DNA from: MADRE3 sp963718195
GTDB lineage: Bacteria > Desulfobacterota > Desulfobulbia > Desulfobulbales > Desulfocapsaceae
DNA: 64,000 nucleotides
Assembly: GCA_963718195.1 (NCBI GenBank)
Contig: CAVQYQ010000002.1
Span: 28,309 to 92,308, forward strand
Reading direction: 5' to 3'
Positions 8,307 through 16,843 of the stretch are shown here, in pieces. The notes beneath the pieces were generated by a model that saw nothing but the letters and a program-made list of their open reading frames with translations, ran no database searches and was not told the origin of the DNA. Positions within the stretch are counted from its first letter, which is position 1; each line of letters opens with the position of its first letter. A program made the position numbers and the translations under genes.

Positions 8307-8525
8307 TCATGGATCATTCTCAGCTGCTAAAAAGTCTGCTATTGCCTGTGTCGCGAGATAATCAAAGCCCTGATGATCTGGCATTACAGGTAGAGTAATT
8401 CGTTTACTAAGATTACGAAGGAACTTAGTACGTTCAAGTCGATCAATAAAACTTGGATCAAAAACACTACCATTACCTGTCTCAACATCGCCTAACGCGG
8501 TCAAATCAAGAAGACGAATGAACAT
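8307..8525 (-). pseudogene. RES-domain protein remnant
   Basis: A 72-residue fragment resembling the middle of RES-domain proteins, the NAD-degrading toxins of RES-Xre toxin-antitoxin pairs. Visible family-like features are LLDLTAL, SVFDPSFI, ERTKFLRNLS and the FDYLATQAIADFLA stretch, after which the family normally continues for dozens of residues. Here it stops at once, and the N-terminal part is also missing. No antitoxin partner is adjacent. The family call comes from pattern memory, so it is moderate. It is probably a dead relic of an earlier cargo module in the islet. Confidence 0.6.
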
Positions 8526-8566
8526 TTAAAAACTATCTTTAAAGAGGACGAGCTAAAAGAGACTTC

Positions 8567-8591
8567 AACTATCCGGAAATTCCGGATAGTT
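8567..8591. promoter_or_regulatory. Perfect 25-base palindrome (12-bp arms, 1-base centre)
   Basis: Arms AACTATCCGGAA and TTCCGGATAGTT surround a single A. There is no following T-run, so a terminator is unlikely; a protein-binding or recombination site is more plausible. Eleven bases of the right arm (TCCGGATAGTT) recur at 8920-8930 inside the antitoxin gene. It lies about 250 bases upstream of the toxin-antitoxin operon. Confidence 0.5.
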
Positions 8592-8842
8592 CGCAAGGAA
8601 GGTCGGCGCAGTGTTAGCGGACAGGTTAAATGGAAAATGAGTGCAGACACAAAAAAATATTTATAGTCAGGTTTGGATTTGCTTTTTGCGGTTGCAGGTC
8701 TTTGAAAAGTGGCAGTTCAGTTGAATAAGGCTTAGAGATTCAATGAGCATATTGTTGATCGTCATTAATTTGTGGAATTGTTTTTGATATTACGTTATAT
8801 TTTTGGAGGAAAAAGACATCTAAATTTCATCCAAAAAAAGAT
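8592..8842. other. Upstream region of the DUF6088/AbiEii operon
   Basis: An AT-rich leader of about 250 bases with no gene. A GGAGG lies near 8804 but is too far from the ATG at 8843 to serve it. I could not identify a clear promoter or an inverted-repeat operator next to the start. Confidence 0.4.
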
Positions 8843-9466
8843 ATGACAAAACACGCAAAAAGTACAGACAGTAAGGTTCTTCGCCGTATTCTATCTCATA
8901 GGCGGGGGTGGACGTTTACTCCGGATAGTTTTAAGGATTTAGGCTCTCGTTTAGCCATCGATCACGCCTTAACAAGGTATTTGAATAAAGGGACGATAAG
9001 GAAGCTTGCCAGAGGTTTATATGATTATCCTAAAGTTGATCCTCTTTTAGGGCCTTTGCAACCATCTACAGATGATATTGCGAAAGCCCTAGCTGGGCGT
9101 GATGCAACACGGATTCAACCTTCTGGAGCATATGCTGCTAATCTTCTAGGGCTAACAAACCAAGTTCCCATGAAGGTTGTCTATTTAACTGATGGACGGT
9201 CGAGAACAGTCCAAGTTAAAAACAGACAGATTATTTTAAAGCAAACTACTCCACGTAACATGGCGACTGCCGGAAAAATCAGTGGCCTGATTATACAGGC
9301 CTTAAGGCATATAGGTAAAGAACATGTGGATGATCATGTATTGGAGCAACTTGATAGGCGTCTTGATGATGAGGCGCGATCACAGCTCATGAAGGATATC
9401 CGGTATGCCCCGGCCTGGATAGCTGAAATTTTCAGAAAGTTATCAGATAAGGATCCGGTAAAATGA
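8843..9466 (+). CDS. DUF6088 AbiEi-like antitoxin
   Basis: The 207-residue product matches the DUF6088 group that acts as antitoxin and transcriptional repressor for AbiEii-type nucleotidyltransferase toxins. The N-terminal third is a winged-helix-like region (SKVLRRILSHRRGWTFTPDS ...), with ALTRYLNKGTIRKLARGLYD as the recognisable core about residues 45-65. The middle holds GAYAANLLGLTNQVP, common in this family. It overlaps the toxin gene by four bases (ATGA), the usual toxin-antitoxin coupling. The start lacks a good ribosome-binding site, but no alternative exists upstream. The role in phage defence or islet maintenance is inferred from the family. Confidence 0.82.
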   Translation: MTKHAKSTDSKVLRRILSHRRGWTFTPDSFKDLGSRLAIDHALTRYLNKGTIRKLARGLYDYPKVDPLLGPLQPSTDDIAKALAGRDATRIQPSGAYAANLLGLTNQVPMKVVYLTDGRSRTVQVKNRQIILKQTTPRNMATAGKISGLIIQALRHIGKEHVDDHVLEQLDRRLDDEARSQLMKDIRYAPAWIAEIFRKLSDKDPVK

Positions 9467-10503
9467 GAAAATATTTTGAGATGACTCCTACCCAACGGCG
9501 TCACCTTTTTGATGAAACTGGTGCTCAGTTGAATTTGTCTGAGGTTGCGGTGGAGAAAGATTTTTGGGTATGCTGGATATTAAGAAATCTTTTCACTTTA
9601 CCGGAGTTTGGTCATCAGCTTACATTTAAAGGTGGTACTTCACTCTCGAAAGGCTGGGGTTTAATAGATAGATTTTCAGAGGATATCGACATTGTTATTG
9701 GTCGAGACTCGCTTGGGTTTGGTGGTGAAAATGCTCCAGAAGGAGCACCAAGCAAAAAGCAAATGAGAAAACGTCTTGATGCTCTGAAGGCTGCATGCCA
9801 GGAATGTATAAAAAATGAATTAGCCCCTAGGCTCTCTGAGATCATTAAAGCAGAAATGCCAGATAGTCTTGAATGGGAACTCAAAGACGACCCCGATGAT
9901 AAGGATTCTCAAACCCTGCTTTTCCATTATCCTAGTGTCTATGAAGAGGGTCCTGCATATCTTCGAAGAGCAGTGAAAATTGAAATGGGAGCTCGCTCAG
10001 ACACAGATCCTTCTGAATCGATTAAAATTGCCCCTTATGTCAATAATATTTTCCCAGACTTGTTTGCAGAAATGATAGAAGTTCATGTAGTGTCCCCGAA
10101 ACGAACTTTTTGGGAAAAATGTATGTTGCTGCATGAAGAAACTTTTAGGCCTAACGATAAGAAAAAGCGTAAACGTTTTTTAGCCAGGCACTATTATGAT
10201 GTTTTCTGCCTTATCAAAGCAGGTGTTGCTGAAGAAGCAGCGAAGGACATTGAACTTTTCAAGAGAATTTCTGCTCACCGACAAGTATTTTTCCGGTATA
10301 CTTGGGTAGACTATTCGACCCTAACTCCCGGACAGTTGCGAATGTTACCTCTCGATAGTCAGATAAAAGATTGGCGATCCGATTATGAAAATATGGAGAC
10401 AGAAATGTTTTATGGAGATGTACCTGGGTTTGATGAAGTCATTAAAGCAGTACAGGAGTTTCAGAATAATTTTAACCAAAGTTTTAATGGCAATGTAGTC
10501 TGA
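9463..10503 (+). CDS. AbiEii-type nucleotidyltransferase toxin
   Basis: A 346-residue toxin of the AbiEii/AbiGii nucleotidyltransferase family. The polymerase-beta-like core is visible: FKGGTSLSKGWG at residues 56-66, then RFSEDIDI with the metal-binding Asp74 and Asp76. The motif RTFWEKCMLLHEE and the later RHYYDVFCL are typical of the larger AbiEii proteins. Family members studied elsewhere transfer nucleotides to tRNA and arrest growth, but the substrate of this one cannot be read from sequence. It is translationally coupled to the upstream antitoxin gene and ends about 235 bases before the right attachment repeat. Confidence 0.9.
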   Translation: MRKYFEMTPTQRRHLFDETGAQLNLSEVAVEKDFWVCWILRNLFTLPEFGHQLTFKGGTSLSKGWGLIDRFSEDIDIVIGRDSLGFGGENAPEGAPSKKQMRKRLDALKAACQECIKNELAPRLSEIIKAEMPDSLEWELKDDPDDKDSQTLLFHYPSVYEEGPAYLRRAVKIEMGARSDTDPSESIKIAPYVNNIFPDLFAEMIEVHVVSPKRTFWEKCMLLHEETFRPNDKKKRKRFLARHYYDVFCLIKAGVAEEAAKDIELFKRISAHRQVFFRYTWVDYSTLTPGQLRMLPLDSQIKDWRSDYENMETEMFYGDVPGFDEVIKAVQEFQNNFNQSFNGNVV

Positions 10504-10737
10504 GATGCCAATCTTGTTGCGATTCAATCTTAGGGCTGCTTCTCCCATAGTCAGAAAAGAGTGTATTTGGGCTGAAAAAAATTTAAATTCTAAATTGCTC
10601 CCATCTGTTGATAAAGTAGTAAATGTTGAGGTAGGGGTAACATGCTGTGACTACAGATGTGACTATTCAACTTTGCCACATTTTCTTACGATCGTTTAAT
10701 GTTATGTAATTATAGGATTATATCTTTAAAATGTGGC

Positions 10738-10810
10738 TCCGACCTCCGCACCAATGCCAAAATAGCGTAATCTATAGAGATTTTGTGGGTTACGCTATTG
10801 TTATTTCTGG
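10738..10810 (+). repeat. Right attachment repeat of islet 1 (attR-like)
   Basis: The first 23 bases duplicate the tRNA-Leu 3' end exactly, including the shortened acceptor strand. The next 50 bases match the DNA after the intact tRNA at about 82%. This copy contains a clean inverted repeat, AATAGCGTAA at 10761-10770 and TTACGCTATT at 10790-10799, which in the left copy is degenerate; this may be the original tRNA terminator hairpin. Confidence 0.85.
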
Positions 10811-10907
10811 GCGTTGAGTCAGTCGTCTTACCCTACAGTGGAAAGCCCCTTGGATTTTATACCAGTTGATATGTTAGACTTACGATCAAATCAACTGGAG
10901 AAGACCA

Positions 10908-11174
10908 ATGAAAAAGAAGCGATTTTCAGAAGAACAGATCATACGAATACTTAAAGAAGGAGAAGCTCTGGGCAATGTTCGTGAGGCATGCCGGCAGCAC
11001 AATATAACCGAGCAGACCTACTATCGTTGGCGTAATAAATTTGGCGGCATGGAAGTATCTGATGCGAAGAGATTGAAGGGTCTGGAAAAAGAAAATTCAG
11101 AACTGAAAAAGCTGGTTGCAGAACTCACCCTTGATAACCGAATGCTCAAGGATGTCGTTTCAAAAAAGTGGTAA
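10908..11174 (+). CDS. IS3-family transposase OrfA
   Basis: An 88-residue helix-turn-helix protein (MKKKRFSEEQIIRILKEGEA) with the CRQHNITEQTYYRWRNKFGG recognition region and a leucine-zipper-like coiled coil at the end (LEKENSELKKLVAEL). OrfA binds the IS ends. It overlaps orfB by seven bases in a run of six A residues (CAAAAAAG) near 11162, so a fused OrfAB could be produced by programmed frameshifting, as in most IS3 elements. Confidence 0.93.
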   Translation: MKKKRFSEEQIIRILKEGEALGNVREACRQHNITEQTYYRWRNKFGGMEVSDAKRLKGLEKENSELKKLVAELTLDNRMLKDVVSKKW

Positions 11175-12013
11175 GCCTTGCCAGCCAAAGAATCGTATCT
11201 GATTACCTGCGCTCAAAGTATCAGGTCAGTGAAAGACACTCATGCAGGATCATCGGCCTGAACCGCGCAACGAAACGGAACAAACCAGAAGCCAATCATG
11301 ATCAAGAACTCAGAGAAGAAATTCACCGGTTATCAGTTCATTATCCACGATTTGGTTACCGGAAGATTTATTACAAACTGAAAGAAGCCGGTTGGAAAAT
11401 TGGCAGGGAAAGAGTTCGTCTGATTCGCAAGCAGGAAGGTTTGCAGGTAATCAAGAAACAGAAGAAGAAACGGTTACTTGGAAAAAGTACAACAAAGCTG
11501 AGCAAGGCAAATTATCCAAATCATGTTTGGAGTTATGACCTGGTGTCTGACCAGACGGCTTGCGGCCGCCGCATTCGGAGTTTGACAGTAATTGATGAAT
11601 ACACCCGATATGGTCTGGCAATTTACACAAGTCGTTCGATCACCTCTGGTCATGTCAAACGTGTATTGAGCGAGCTCTTTGACCAATGGGGTCCACCTGT
11701 CTGTATAAAAAGTGATAATGGACCAGAATTTATAGCGAAAAGCGTGCAAGAGTGGCTAGATAAAGCAGGAGTAAAAACAAGATATATAGATCCAGGTAGC
11801 CCTTGGCAAAACGGACATAATGAGAGTTTTAATGCGGTTTTTCGAGATGGCTGTTTGGATAGATGGCTCTTTTATTCAGTACAGGAAGCAAGACGGGTTA
11901 TCAACGGATGGCTTGACGAATATAATATTGAACGTCCTCATGGGGCCCTCGCCGGAGCACCTCCAGCGAGATATGTGAAGCAATTAGAAGAAAAAAGAAG
12001 AAAAGCTGCATGA
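11168..12013 (+). CDS. IS3-family transposase OrfB (DDE integrase)
   Basis: The 281-residue catalytic subunit. An HTH-21-like region (HYPRFGYRKIYYKLKEAGW) precedes the rve integrase core. The DDE triad is visible: the first Asp in WSYDLVSDQ, the second in IKSDNGPEF and the Glu in NGHNESFN. The C-terminus has ERPHGALAGAPPARY, typical of IS3 members. The frame is intact, so the element may still be active. Confidence 0.94.
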   Translation: MVSLASQRIVSDYLRSKYQVSERHSCRIIGLNRATKRNKPEANHDQELREEIHRLSVHYPRFGYRKIYYKLKEAGWKIGRERVRLIRKQEGLQVIKKQKKKRLLGKSTTKLSKANYPNHVWSYDLVSDQTACGRRIRSLTVIDEYTRYGLAIYTSRSITSGHVKRVLSELFDQWGPPVCIKSDNGPEFIAKSVQEWLDKAGVKTRYIDPGSPWQNGHNESFNAVFRDGCLDRWLFYSVQEARRVINGWLDEYNIERPHGALAGAPPARYVKQLEEKRRKAA

Positions 12014-12264
12014 GAAAGAGGAAAACCCTAACTTTCAGACTGGTATAGAAACTGTGGGCCGCTCAGCATATCTAACCATTTCTTCTACACTACATCTTCA
12101 GTAGGGGAGATTGACATGTCGAACATTATCATCCGAACAATTGTCTATTATGTCAGGTTGGATCTAATCTTTTACGTATTATTTTAGGTTAATAAGTCTG
12201 ATTCCAATAAAAAGAATCCAAGCAAGAAAAACTCGCCCAAAAAAACCCTATAGGGTATCGGCTG

Positions 12265-13725
12265 CTATTGCACTTTAATCACGACGAGAGTGATATCATC
12301 TTCCTGGTTTTCATTATCACGAAACGTATTCAGTTCAGACATCAGTGCTTCTTGTATTCCAGCAGCTGATTGATCGCAGTTATTGACTATTATTCTAGTC
12401 ACACTTTCCTGACCAAACTGGCTATTTTCATTGTTTCTGGTTTCGTAGATGCCATCGGTTCCGATCAAAATGATATCCCCTTTTTTGAAATCCTCTGACT
12501 CTTGAGATTCAAAGACGAAAGATTCATCTATGCCGAGCACTATTCCATTGCCATCAAGTTTTGAGATTTGCCCGGTGTCTTTTTGATACCAAAGTGCTGG
12601 TTCATGTCCGGCTCTGACCCATCGCAACCTTTTTTCACTGGGATCTATCTCTAGAAAGAACATCGTTGTAAAATTACCGCTGGAAGCACAATCTTTGGAA
12701 ATCAATCTGTTAATGTCATTCACCAGGCGTCCAGGGCCTGTATAGGTTTCAGCTGCAGAAATCAAGAATGCCCGAACAGTGGTCATGAGCATTGCAGCCC
12801 CAACGCCATGTCCACAGGCATCGGCAACGGTGATACCTAATTTATCATCAGGCAGAAGAAAATAGTCATAGTAATCCCCCCCTGTCTGATCACAATACAC
12901 CGATATTCCACTCACATCGAACCCTTGCAGGTAAGGGCTCTTCTTGGGAAGAAGGTTTTGTTGAACCTCTTCAGCGAACTTTAAGGAATGCATCAGGTCA
13001 AAACGATGCCTGAGCCCATCGATCATATGGTTTGTATGCTCTGCGATTACCCCAAACTCATCTTGAGTGGCGACCGGAACTTTGCCCGTTAAATCGCCAT
13101 TCCTTACTTTTTCAAGAATGCGTGTCTCATTATTGAAAAGGATCTTTAAATTTCTTGAGTATGAAATAATAAGGTTGATAACAAGAACCATGAGCACGCC
13201 CATGATAAACAAAATTTCATATATAACCGAAACCTGGGCTTTCATAATGGACTCAGGATCCTGAGCCGTGTTTGCCAACCAAACGATATCCCGAGTAAAA
13301 ATCAGAATAAGTATAAGGCATACGAAGACGAAGGTTGTAACTGCAATCAGCGTGAACTTACGGGTTATTGGAGAATACTGTATCGGTTGTGCTGAATACT
13401 TACCCAGTTTCATGGCATCCAATATAATTTCTCTCTCCTTGATCAGAGAGGAATCAATTCCTATGAAAAATCCTGCGATGATACAGCCAATTAAAATGGA
13501 GCCAGCATTTTGTAGTGGAAAATGCAATACAATATTCTGATAGGTAATAATGAGAATAGAGGCACAAATACAAATAAACAATTCAAAAATAAAAGCCCGT
13601 CTGGGTTGTTGAAGGGAGGCGGCACCTTCAACAAATTTTTTTATAGATAGCTGACGAATGATCAGTAGTAAGAAAAAGCCAATCGCTATTATTATCCCCA
13701 GGTACACGGGGGACAGAGTCGCCAT
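12265..13725 (-). CDS. Membrane PP2C-type (SpoIIE/RsbU) protein phosphatase with HAMP domain
   Basis: A 486-residue signalling protein. The N-terminal half has about five or six membrane segments (residues 8-26, 45-62, 75-95, 125-145, 170-190). A HAMP-like linker (EKVRNGDLTGKVPVATQDEF) follows near residue 210-240. The C-terminal half is a SpoIIE/RsbU-type serine phosphatase: QTGGDYYDYF, VADACGHGVGAAMLM and GTDGIYETRN carry the metal-binding aspartates. Such proteins usually dephosphorylate an anti-anti-sigma factor; no STAS or anti-sigma gene is nearby, so the target is unknown. The gene stands alone. Confidence 0.9.
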   Translation of the reverse strand: MATLSPVYLGIIIAIGFFLLLIIRQLSIKKFVEGAASLQQPRRAFIFELFICICASILIITYQNIVLHFPLQNAGSILIGCIIAGFFIGIDSSLIKEREIILDAMKLGKYSAQPIQYSPITRKFTLIAVTTFVFVCLILILIFTRDIVWLANTAQDPESIMKAQVSVIYEILFIMGVLMVLVINLIISYSRNLKILFNNETRILEKVRNGDLTGKVPVATQDEFGVIAEHTNHMIDGLRHRFDLMHSLKFAEEVQQNLLPKKSPYLQGFDVSGISVYCDQTGGDYYDYFLLPDDKLGITVADACGHGVGAAMLMTTVRAFLISAAETYTGPGRLVNDINRLISKDCASSGNFTTMFFLEIDPSEKRLRWVRAGHEPALWYQKDTGQISKLDGNGIVLGIDESFVFESQESEDFKKGDIILIGTDGIYETRNNENSQFGQESVTRIIVNNCDQSAAGIQEALMSELNTFRDNENQEDDITLVVIKVQ

Positions 13726-14364
13726 GAAAGGTCAGACCTGGCCTCCATAGAAGGTCAGCGATAGGATTGCAAAAATGTATTGTAATAAAGTTCTCATATA
13801 AACTTACTCATCATTGAGATAAACAGATTGAAGATATCTAAGTTCATCATGAAATAGAAAAATAGTACTCTTGATAATAGGGTTAACAGCCAGCTGACAT
13901 ACTATCACTGAAATCCCATAACATCAATTCACAGATCTCAGATCCAGGTAAGCATCTAACTTTGTTTATTTTTTTAATGAAACAGTCAGCTTCTCATTTG
14001 CTCAGATATTGTTTGAAAAAATGAAAAGGACGACAAAATAGAAAAGAAATGAAAAGGGGACGGGTTTATTATCACGATTTTTGTTCCATTTTCTTGTTGT
14101 GCCTAAATTGTACCTCCTCTCATGATTCTGTTCTCGTTTTGAAGATATGCAGGAACAAAGAGAAGATTGGGGAGAAAGTCTTCTTTTTCATTTAGTGTAA
14201 CATCCAATAGAGACGATCTGCAAAACTGTAATATTCTGACAAGATGGCTATCTGCTTGACAGTCGCATGGCTGATAAGTAAATATTTCCTCTCGCGTGCG
14301 CTGTTTCTTTGCACACGCGAAGAATACTGACATACTCACGATAAAGGTCCAAGGAGACTCATCC
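13726..14364. other. Intergenic region with one hairpin
   Basis: About 640 bases between divergent genes with no supportable gene. An inverted repeat CGCGTGCGC/GCACACGCG lies near 14293-14320, about 45 bases upstream of the sulfotransferase start, and could be a leader structure or operator. A 90-codon minus-strand frame at 14103-14375 overlaps the promoter region and has no features of a gene. Confidence 0.45.
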
Positions 14365-15219
14365 ATGCTCGGCATTTTAGGACATGTACTGGCTTACCCT
14401 TATTACTCACGCCCCGTGTTCATCATCGGGGCAGGACGCTCCGGTACCACGGCCTTGACCTGTGCTTTGGGTCGTCACCCCCGAATCTTTGCCATTGAAC
14501 GCGAATGTCCTTTTATCGGCCATGTGGGTCGTTTAGCGCATTACATCGAGCCGGATCGGTTTCCCGAATATTATTTGGAAAATTTGCTTATCTCGAAACA
14601 CGAAGCAATCAGGCGGTTAGCGCGCTTGTGCTTTGAAAGTTGCCGTGGAAAAAATTTTGGCCTTGCCGATAGTGTGAGTCGGCTGGTTCGTGCTGACTTC
14701 GAGTTACTGCAAAGTCGTCGCTGGTGTTCCAAGACCTTTCCGCACCATGATGAATTTTTGGGTCTGCTGCGTTTATTTCCCAAGGCCTGCTTTCTTTATA
14801 TCCTGCGCGACGGTATTGATATGGTCCAGTCCAGAACACGCTTTGCCAATTTCAAACAGCACGGTTTTCTCGACCATTGCCGTACCTGGACCATGAATGT
14901 AGACAAGTACGCCTATGTTAAGAAATACCCCGACACTGCTCTGGAAATAAGGCACGACCAATTGGTCAGTGAACCGGGAAAAGTGTTTGAACAGGTCTAC
15001 GCCCTCCTGGAACTCGATTTTCATCCGGGACCGGTCGATTTTATCGGCGGCACCATTGTGCATCCGTTGGACAAGCCCACCAAAGAGAACGTTAATGTCA
15101 AAGATGTTTTGAAAAAGCGAACTCCTGCCTGGGTGAAATGGACTGATGAGGAAAAAGAAATCTTCAAAAAAGTCTGCGGGAAAAACATGAGCCGCACAGG
15201 TTACGACATTCCTTTTTAA
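14365..15219 (+). CDS. Sulfotransferase-family protein
   Basis: A 284-residue protein with the PAPS-binding loop FIIGAGRSGTTAL near the N-terminus (residues 18-30) and a second phosphate-contact region ILRDGIDMVQSR (about residue 145). Sulfotransferases move sulfate from PAPS to carbohydrates, lipids or proteins; the acceptor cannot be inferred. The ATG at 14365 is chosen because AAGGAG lies ten bases upstream; the longer frame from 14296 starts inside a hairpin and adds 23 unlikely residues. It stands alone between intergenic stretches, which is compatible with transfer, but this is weak evidence. Confidence 0.82.
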   Translation: MLGILGHVLAYPYYSRPVFIIGAGRSGTTALTCALGRHPRIFAIERECPFIGHVGRLAHYIEPDRFPEYYLENLLISKHEAIRRLARLCFESCRGKNFGLADSVSRLVRADFELLQSRRWCSKTFPHHDEFLGLLRLFPKACFLYILRDGIDMVQSRTRFANFKQHGFLDHCRTWTMNVDKYAYVKKYPDTALEIRHDQLVSEPGKVFEQVYALLELDFHPGPVDFIGGTIVHPLDKPTKENVNVKDVLKKRTPAWVKWTDEEKEIFKKVCGKNMSRTGYDIPF

Positions 15220-15453
15220 AGTCTTTACGCAAGCGAATAATCATATAATTACGGCTAATTGAAGGATGACAAAAAAATGCATATCGCCTGTCACATGCCG
15301 CGAGTTCGTGCCAGTCACGGGCGGCGAAATCGGCGCTTATATATACTGTGAGGTTATTGATTCGAATGATACACGGATAGATATATATTAAAATGGTTCC
15401 TCTTTCTTGTATTCCCAGTACCCGGTATTAAAACCTGCCAACCAATATCTCGT

Positions 15454-15924
15454 TTAGGAGATATCGGGATTTAGAGTCCACTTGATAAACCAGTCCTCCT
15501 CATGATCCTCCCCACCCTCCATATCCAGGCAGACAATGCCAGAATTTTGAAACTTGAACACTCGACAGCTTTCTGCTCCCGTGGTTAGAAATGATACGAG
15601 CCGCTCCATGAAGGGCATATGGCCAACCACCATCAAGTTTTCCTTGAGCTCAATAGTGGCAGCAAAGCTTCGAGCATCATCCATCGGCTTGATACCGGAA
15701 ATCATTTTCATGGGAGTTTTCAGGGCTAAAGCCTCATGAAATATACCGGCTGTCTGTTCAGCCCGCTTCTTGCCTGAGTGCACAATCTTTTGAACGGGAA
15801 TTTTGTACCCTTTGGCAACCTGAGCAATACGGTTTGTCTGCTCTCTACCAAAATCAGAAAGCCCCTTTTCTGGGTCTATATCCTTGGGTGCACTTATCCC
15901 GTGCTGAACAAGAAATAACGCCAT
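15454..15924 (-). CDS. sixA: Phosphohistidine phosphatase SixA-like
   Basis: A small (156-residue) histidine-phosphatase-superfamily protein. The catalytic RHG-type motif appears as LVQHG with His8, with Gln replacing the usual Arg. SDFGREQTNRIA, the VHSGKKRAEQTA segment and MVVGHMPFMERL, with the second catalytic histidine, match SixA. SixA removes phosphate from histidine phosphotransfer domains. The Arg-to-Gln change in the first motif is unusual, although some SixA proteins vary here. It is monocistronic. Confidence 0.82.
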   Translation of the reverse strand: MALFLVQHGISAPKDIDPEKGLSDFGREQTNRIAQVAKGYKIPVQKIVHSGKKRAEQTAGIFHEALALKTPMKMISGIKPMDDARSFAATIELKENLMVVGHMPFMERLVSFLTTGAESCRVFKFQNSGIVCLDMEGGEDHEEDWFIKWTLNPDIS

Positions 15925-16132
15925 ACTACTGCCTCCAATAACATGTTTGACATAGATATGTTTTTAGCTTGATTGAAACAGAGACTAAAACACAGATATC
16001 TTCATCATTGAAGTAATAATTTTGCGTAATGTTTCCTCAAAATGGATAGGTGATATCTGGACCATTGTAAAAGAAACATTTCACATTCCAGATAGGCCAA
16101 ACAAAGACGCACCCTCTTTCTTTCTCCAATCT

Positions 16133-16819
16133 TTATGGCTTCTGAGGGACGGGGAGTTCTGTTTTCTGAAGGGATAGGTATCTGGTTGTTTCTAGGGTGG
16201 GGCTATTTTCGATAAATGATTGCAGTGCCTGGATGAAACGGATGGGCCATTTTTTTTGGATGATGTTTTTGACAAAGGTGGGGATCCATCCACCAAGGTC
16301 TCCTGAAAAAGTGAACTCAACCTGAGTCCTGTCTCGGGAAAGAGGGATGATAACAAATTCCAGCACTTTGACATTAGCTAAAAGGTGGTCCTTGTCGGCA
16401 AGTTTTTTGTTGATCGAGTTCTGGGCGGTAAACAGAATACGATCTGTCTTATATTCTACTGTCCCTACGAGGAGAAATTCTCGATCATAAAATGGCCACG
16501 GTGTGGTGTAGTATTCACTATATTCAAATTGGTTGGTTGAAATTTCATTGTGAATGGCTGTGAATTTAAGCTTGGGTGCCCAGCTATTTTTATTCTCAGC
16601 ATCTACAAGCGCCATAACAATTTTTTCATAAGGAATATTAAGTTTGGCAATGGCTTTGAATGGGAGAAGGTCATTTGATTCTTCAAGAGAGCGAAAAAGG
16701 GTCACTCCTTCGACCGTATCAATCTGTTCCCATTGATTTGAACTGCTGAGATCTGCTGAAAGCGAACTTGCCAGAAGAACCAGGCTGAGTCCCATTAATA
16801 GAATCCATGGCACTTTCAT
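16133..16819 (-). CDS. START/SRPBCC-domain exported protein
   Basis: The product has an N-terminal export signal (MKVPWILLMGLSLVLLASSL) and a START/polyketide-cyclase-like lipid-binding domain over the rest. Typical features are VEGVTLFRS, ENKNSWAP, YYTTPWPFYDREFLLVG and FTFSGDLGGWIP. Proteins of this type are found in many Proteobacteria without a fixed role. The ATG at 16819 is used because upstream extension would need a TTG at 16843. About 228 residues; no obvious operon partner. Confidence 0.75.
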   Translation of the reverse strand: MKVPWILLMGLSLVLLASSLSADLSSSNQWEQIDTVEGVTLFRSLEESNDLLPFKAIAKLNIPYEKIVMALVDAENKNSWAPKLKFTAIHNEISTNQFEYSEYYTTPWPFYDREFLLVGTVEYKTDRILFTAQNSINKKLADKDHLLANVKVLEFVIIPLSRDRTQVEFTFSGDLGGWIPTFVKNIIQKKWPIRFIQALQSFIENSPTLETTRYLSLQKTELPVPQKP

Positions 16820-16843
16820 AATGAGTATTTTGACATTACCCAA

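Larger units (their letters stand above)
7741..10760 (+). mobile_element. Islet 1: integrase-less AbiE islet at tRNA-Leu
   Basis: This is a 3.0-kb accessory segment between two copies of the tRNA-Leu 3' end, 2,997 bases from core to core. In order it holds paired short direct repeats (7850, 7861), a tmRNA 3'-end fragment on the minus strand (8031-8065), a RES-domain gene remnant (8307-8525, minus), a perfect palindrome (8567-8591), and an intact DUF6088/AbiEii operon. No integrase or excisionase reading frame is present. It is more AT-rich by eye than the flanking housekeeping genes. Interpretation as a non-autonomous integrative islet is inference from the repeats and cargo. Confidence 0.75.
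10839..12065 (+). mobile_element. IS3-family insertion sequence
   Basis: A complete two-gene IS of about 1.23 kb. Imperfect terminal inverted repeats share TATACCAGT and GTTAG and begin TG at 10839 and at the complement of 12065. A target-site duplication is not clear, so the ends are approximate. It lies 30 bases beyond the right end of islet 1 rather than inside it. Confidence 0.8.

Noticed and set aside
8112..8330. 72-codon frame in islet 1
   Set aside because: No ribosome-binding site, no known motif, and it overlaps the RES remnant on the other strand.
10505..10699. 64-codon frame after the islet 1 toxin
   Set aside because: It has no family features and lies in AT-rich DNA between the toxin gene and the right repeat.
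11150..11180. orfA/orfB overlap as a sequence error
   Set aside because: Overlapping frames with an A-run are normal in IS3 elements, where frameshifting makes the full transposase.
15454..15924. SixA-like gene as phosphoglycerate mutase
   Set aside because: The protein is too short and has the SixA pattern (VHSGKKRAEQTA, GHMPFMERL).
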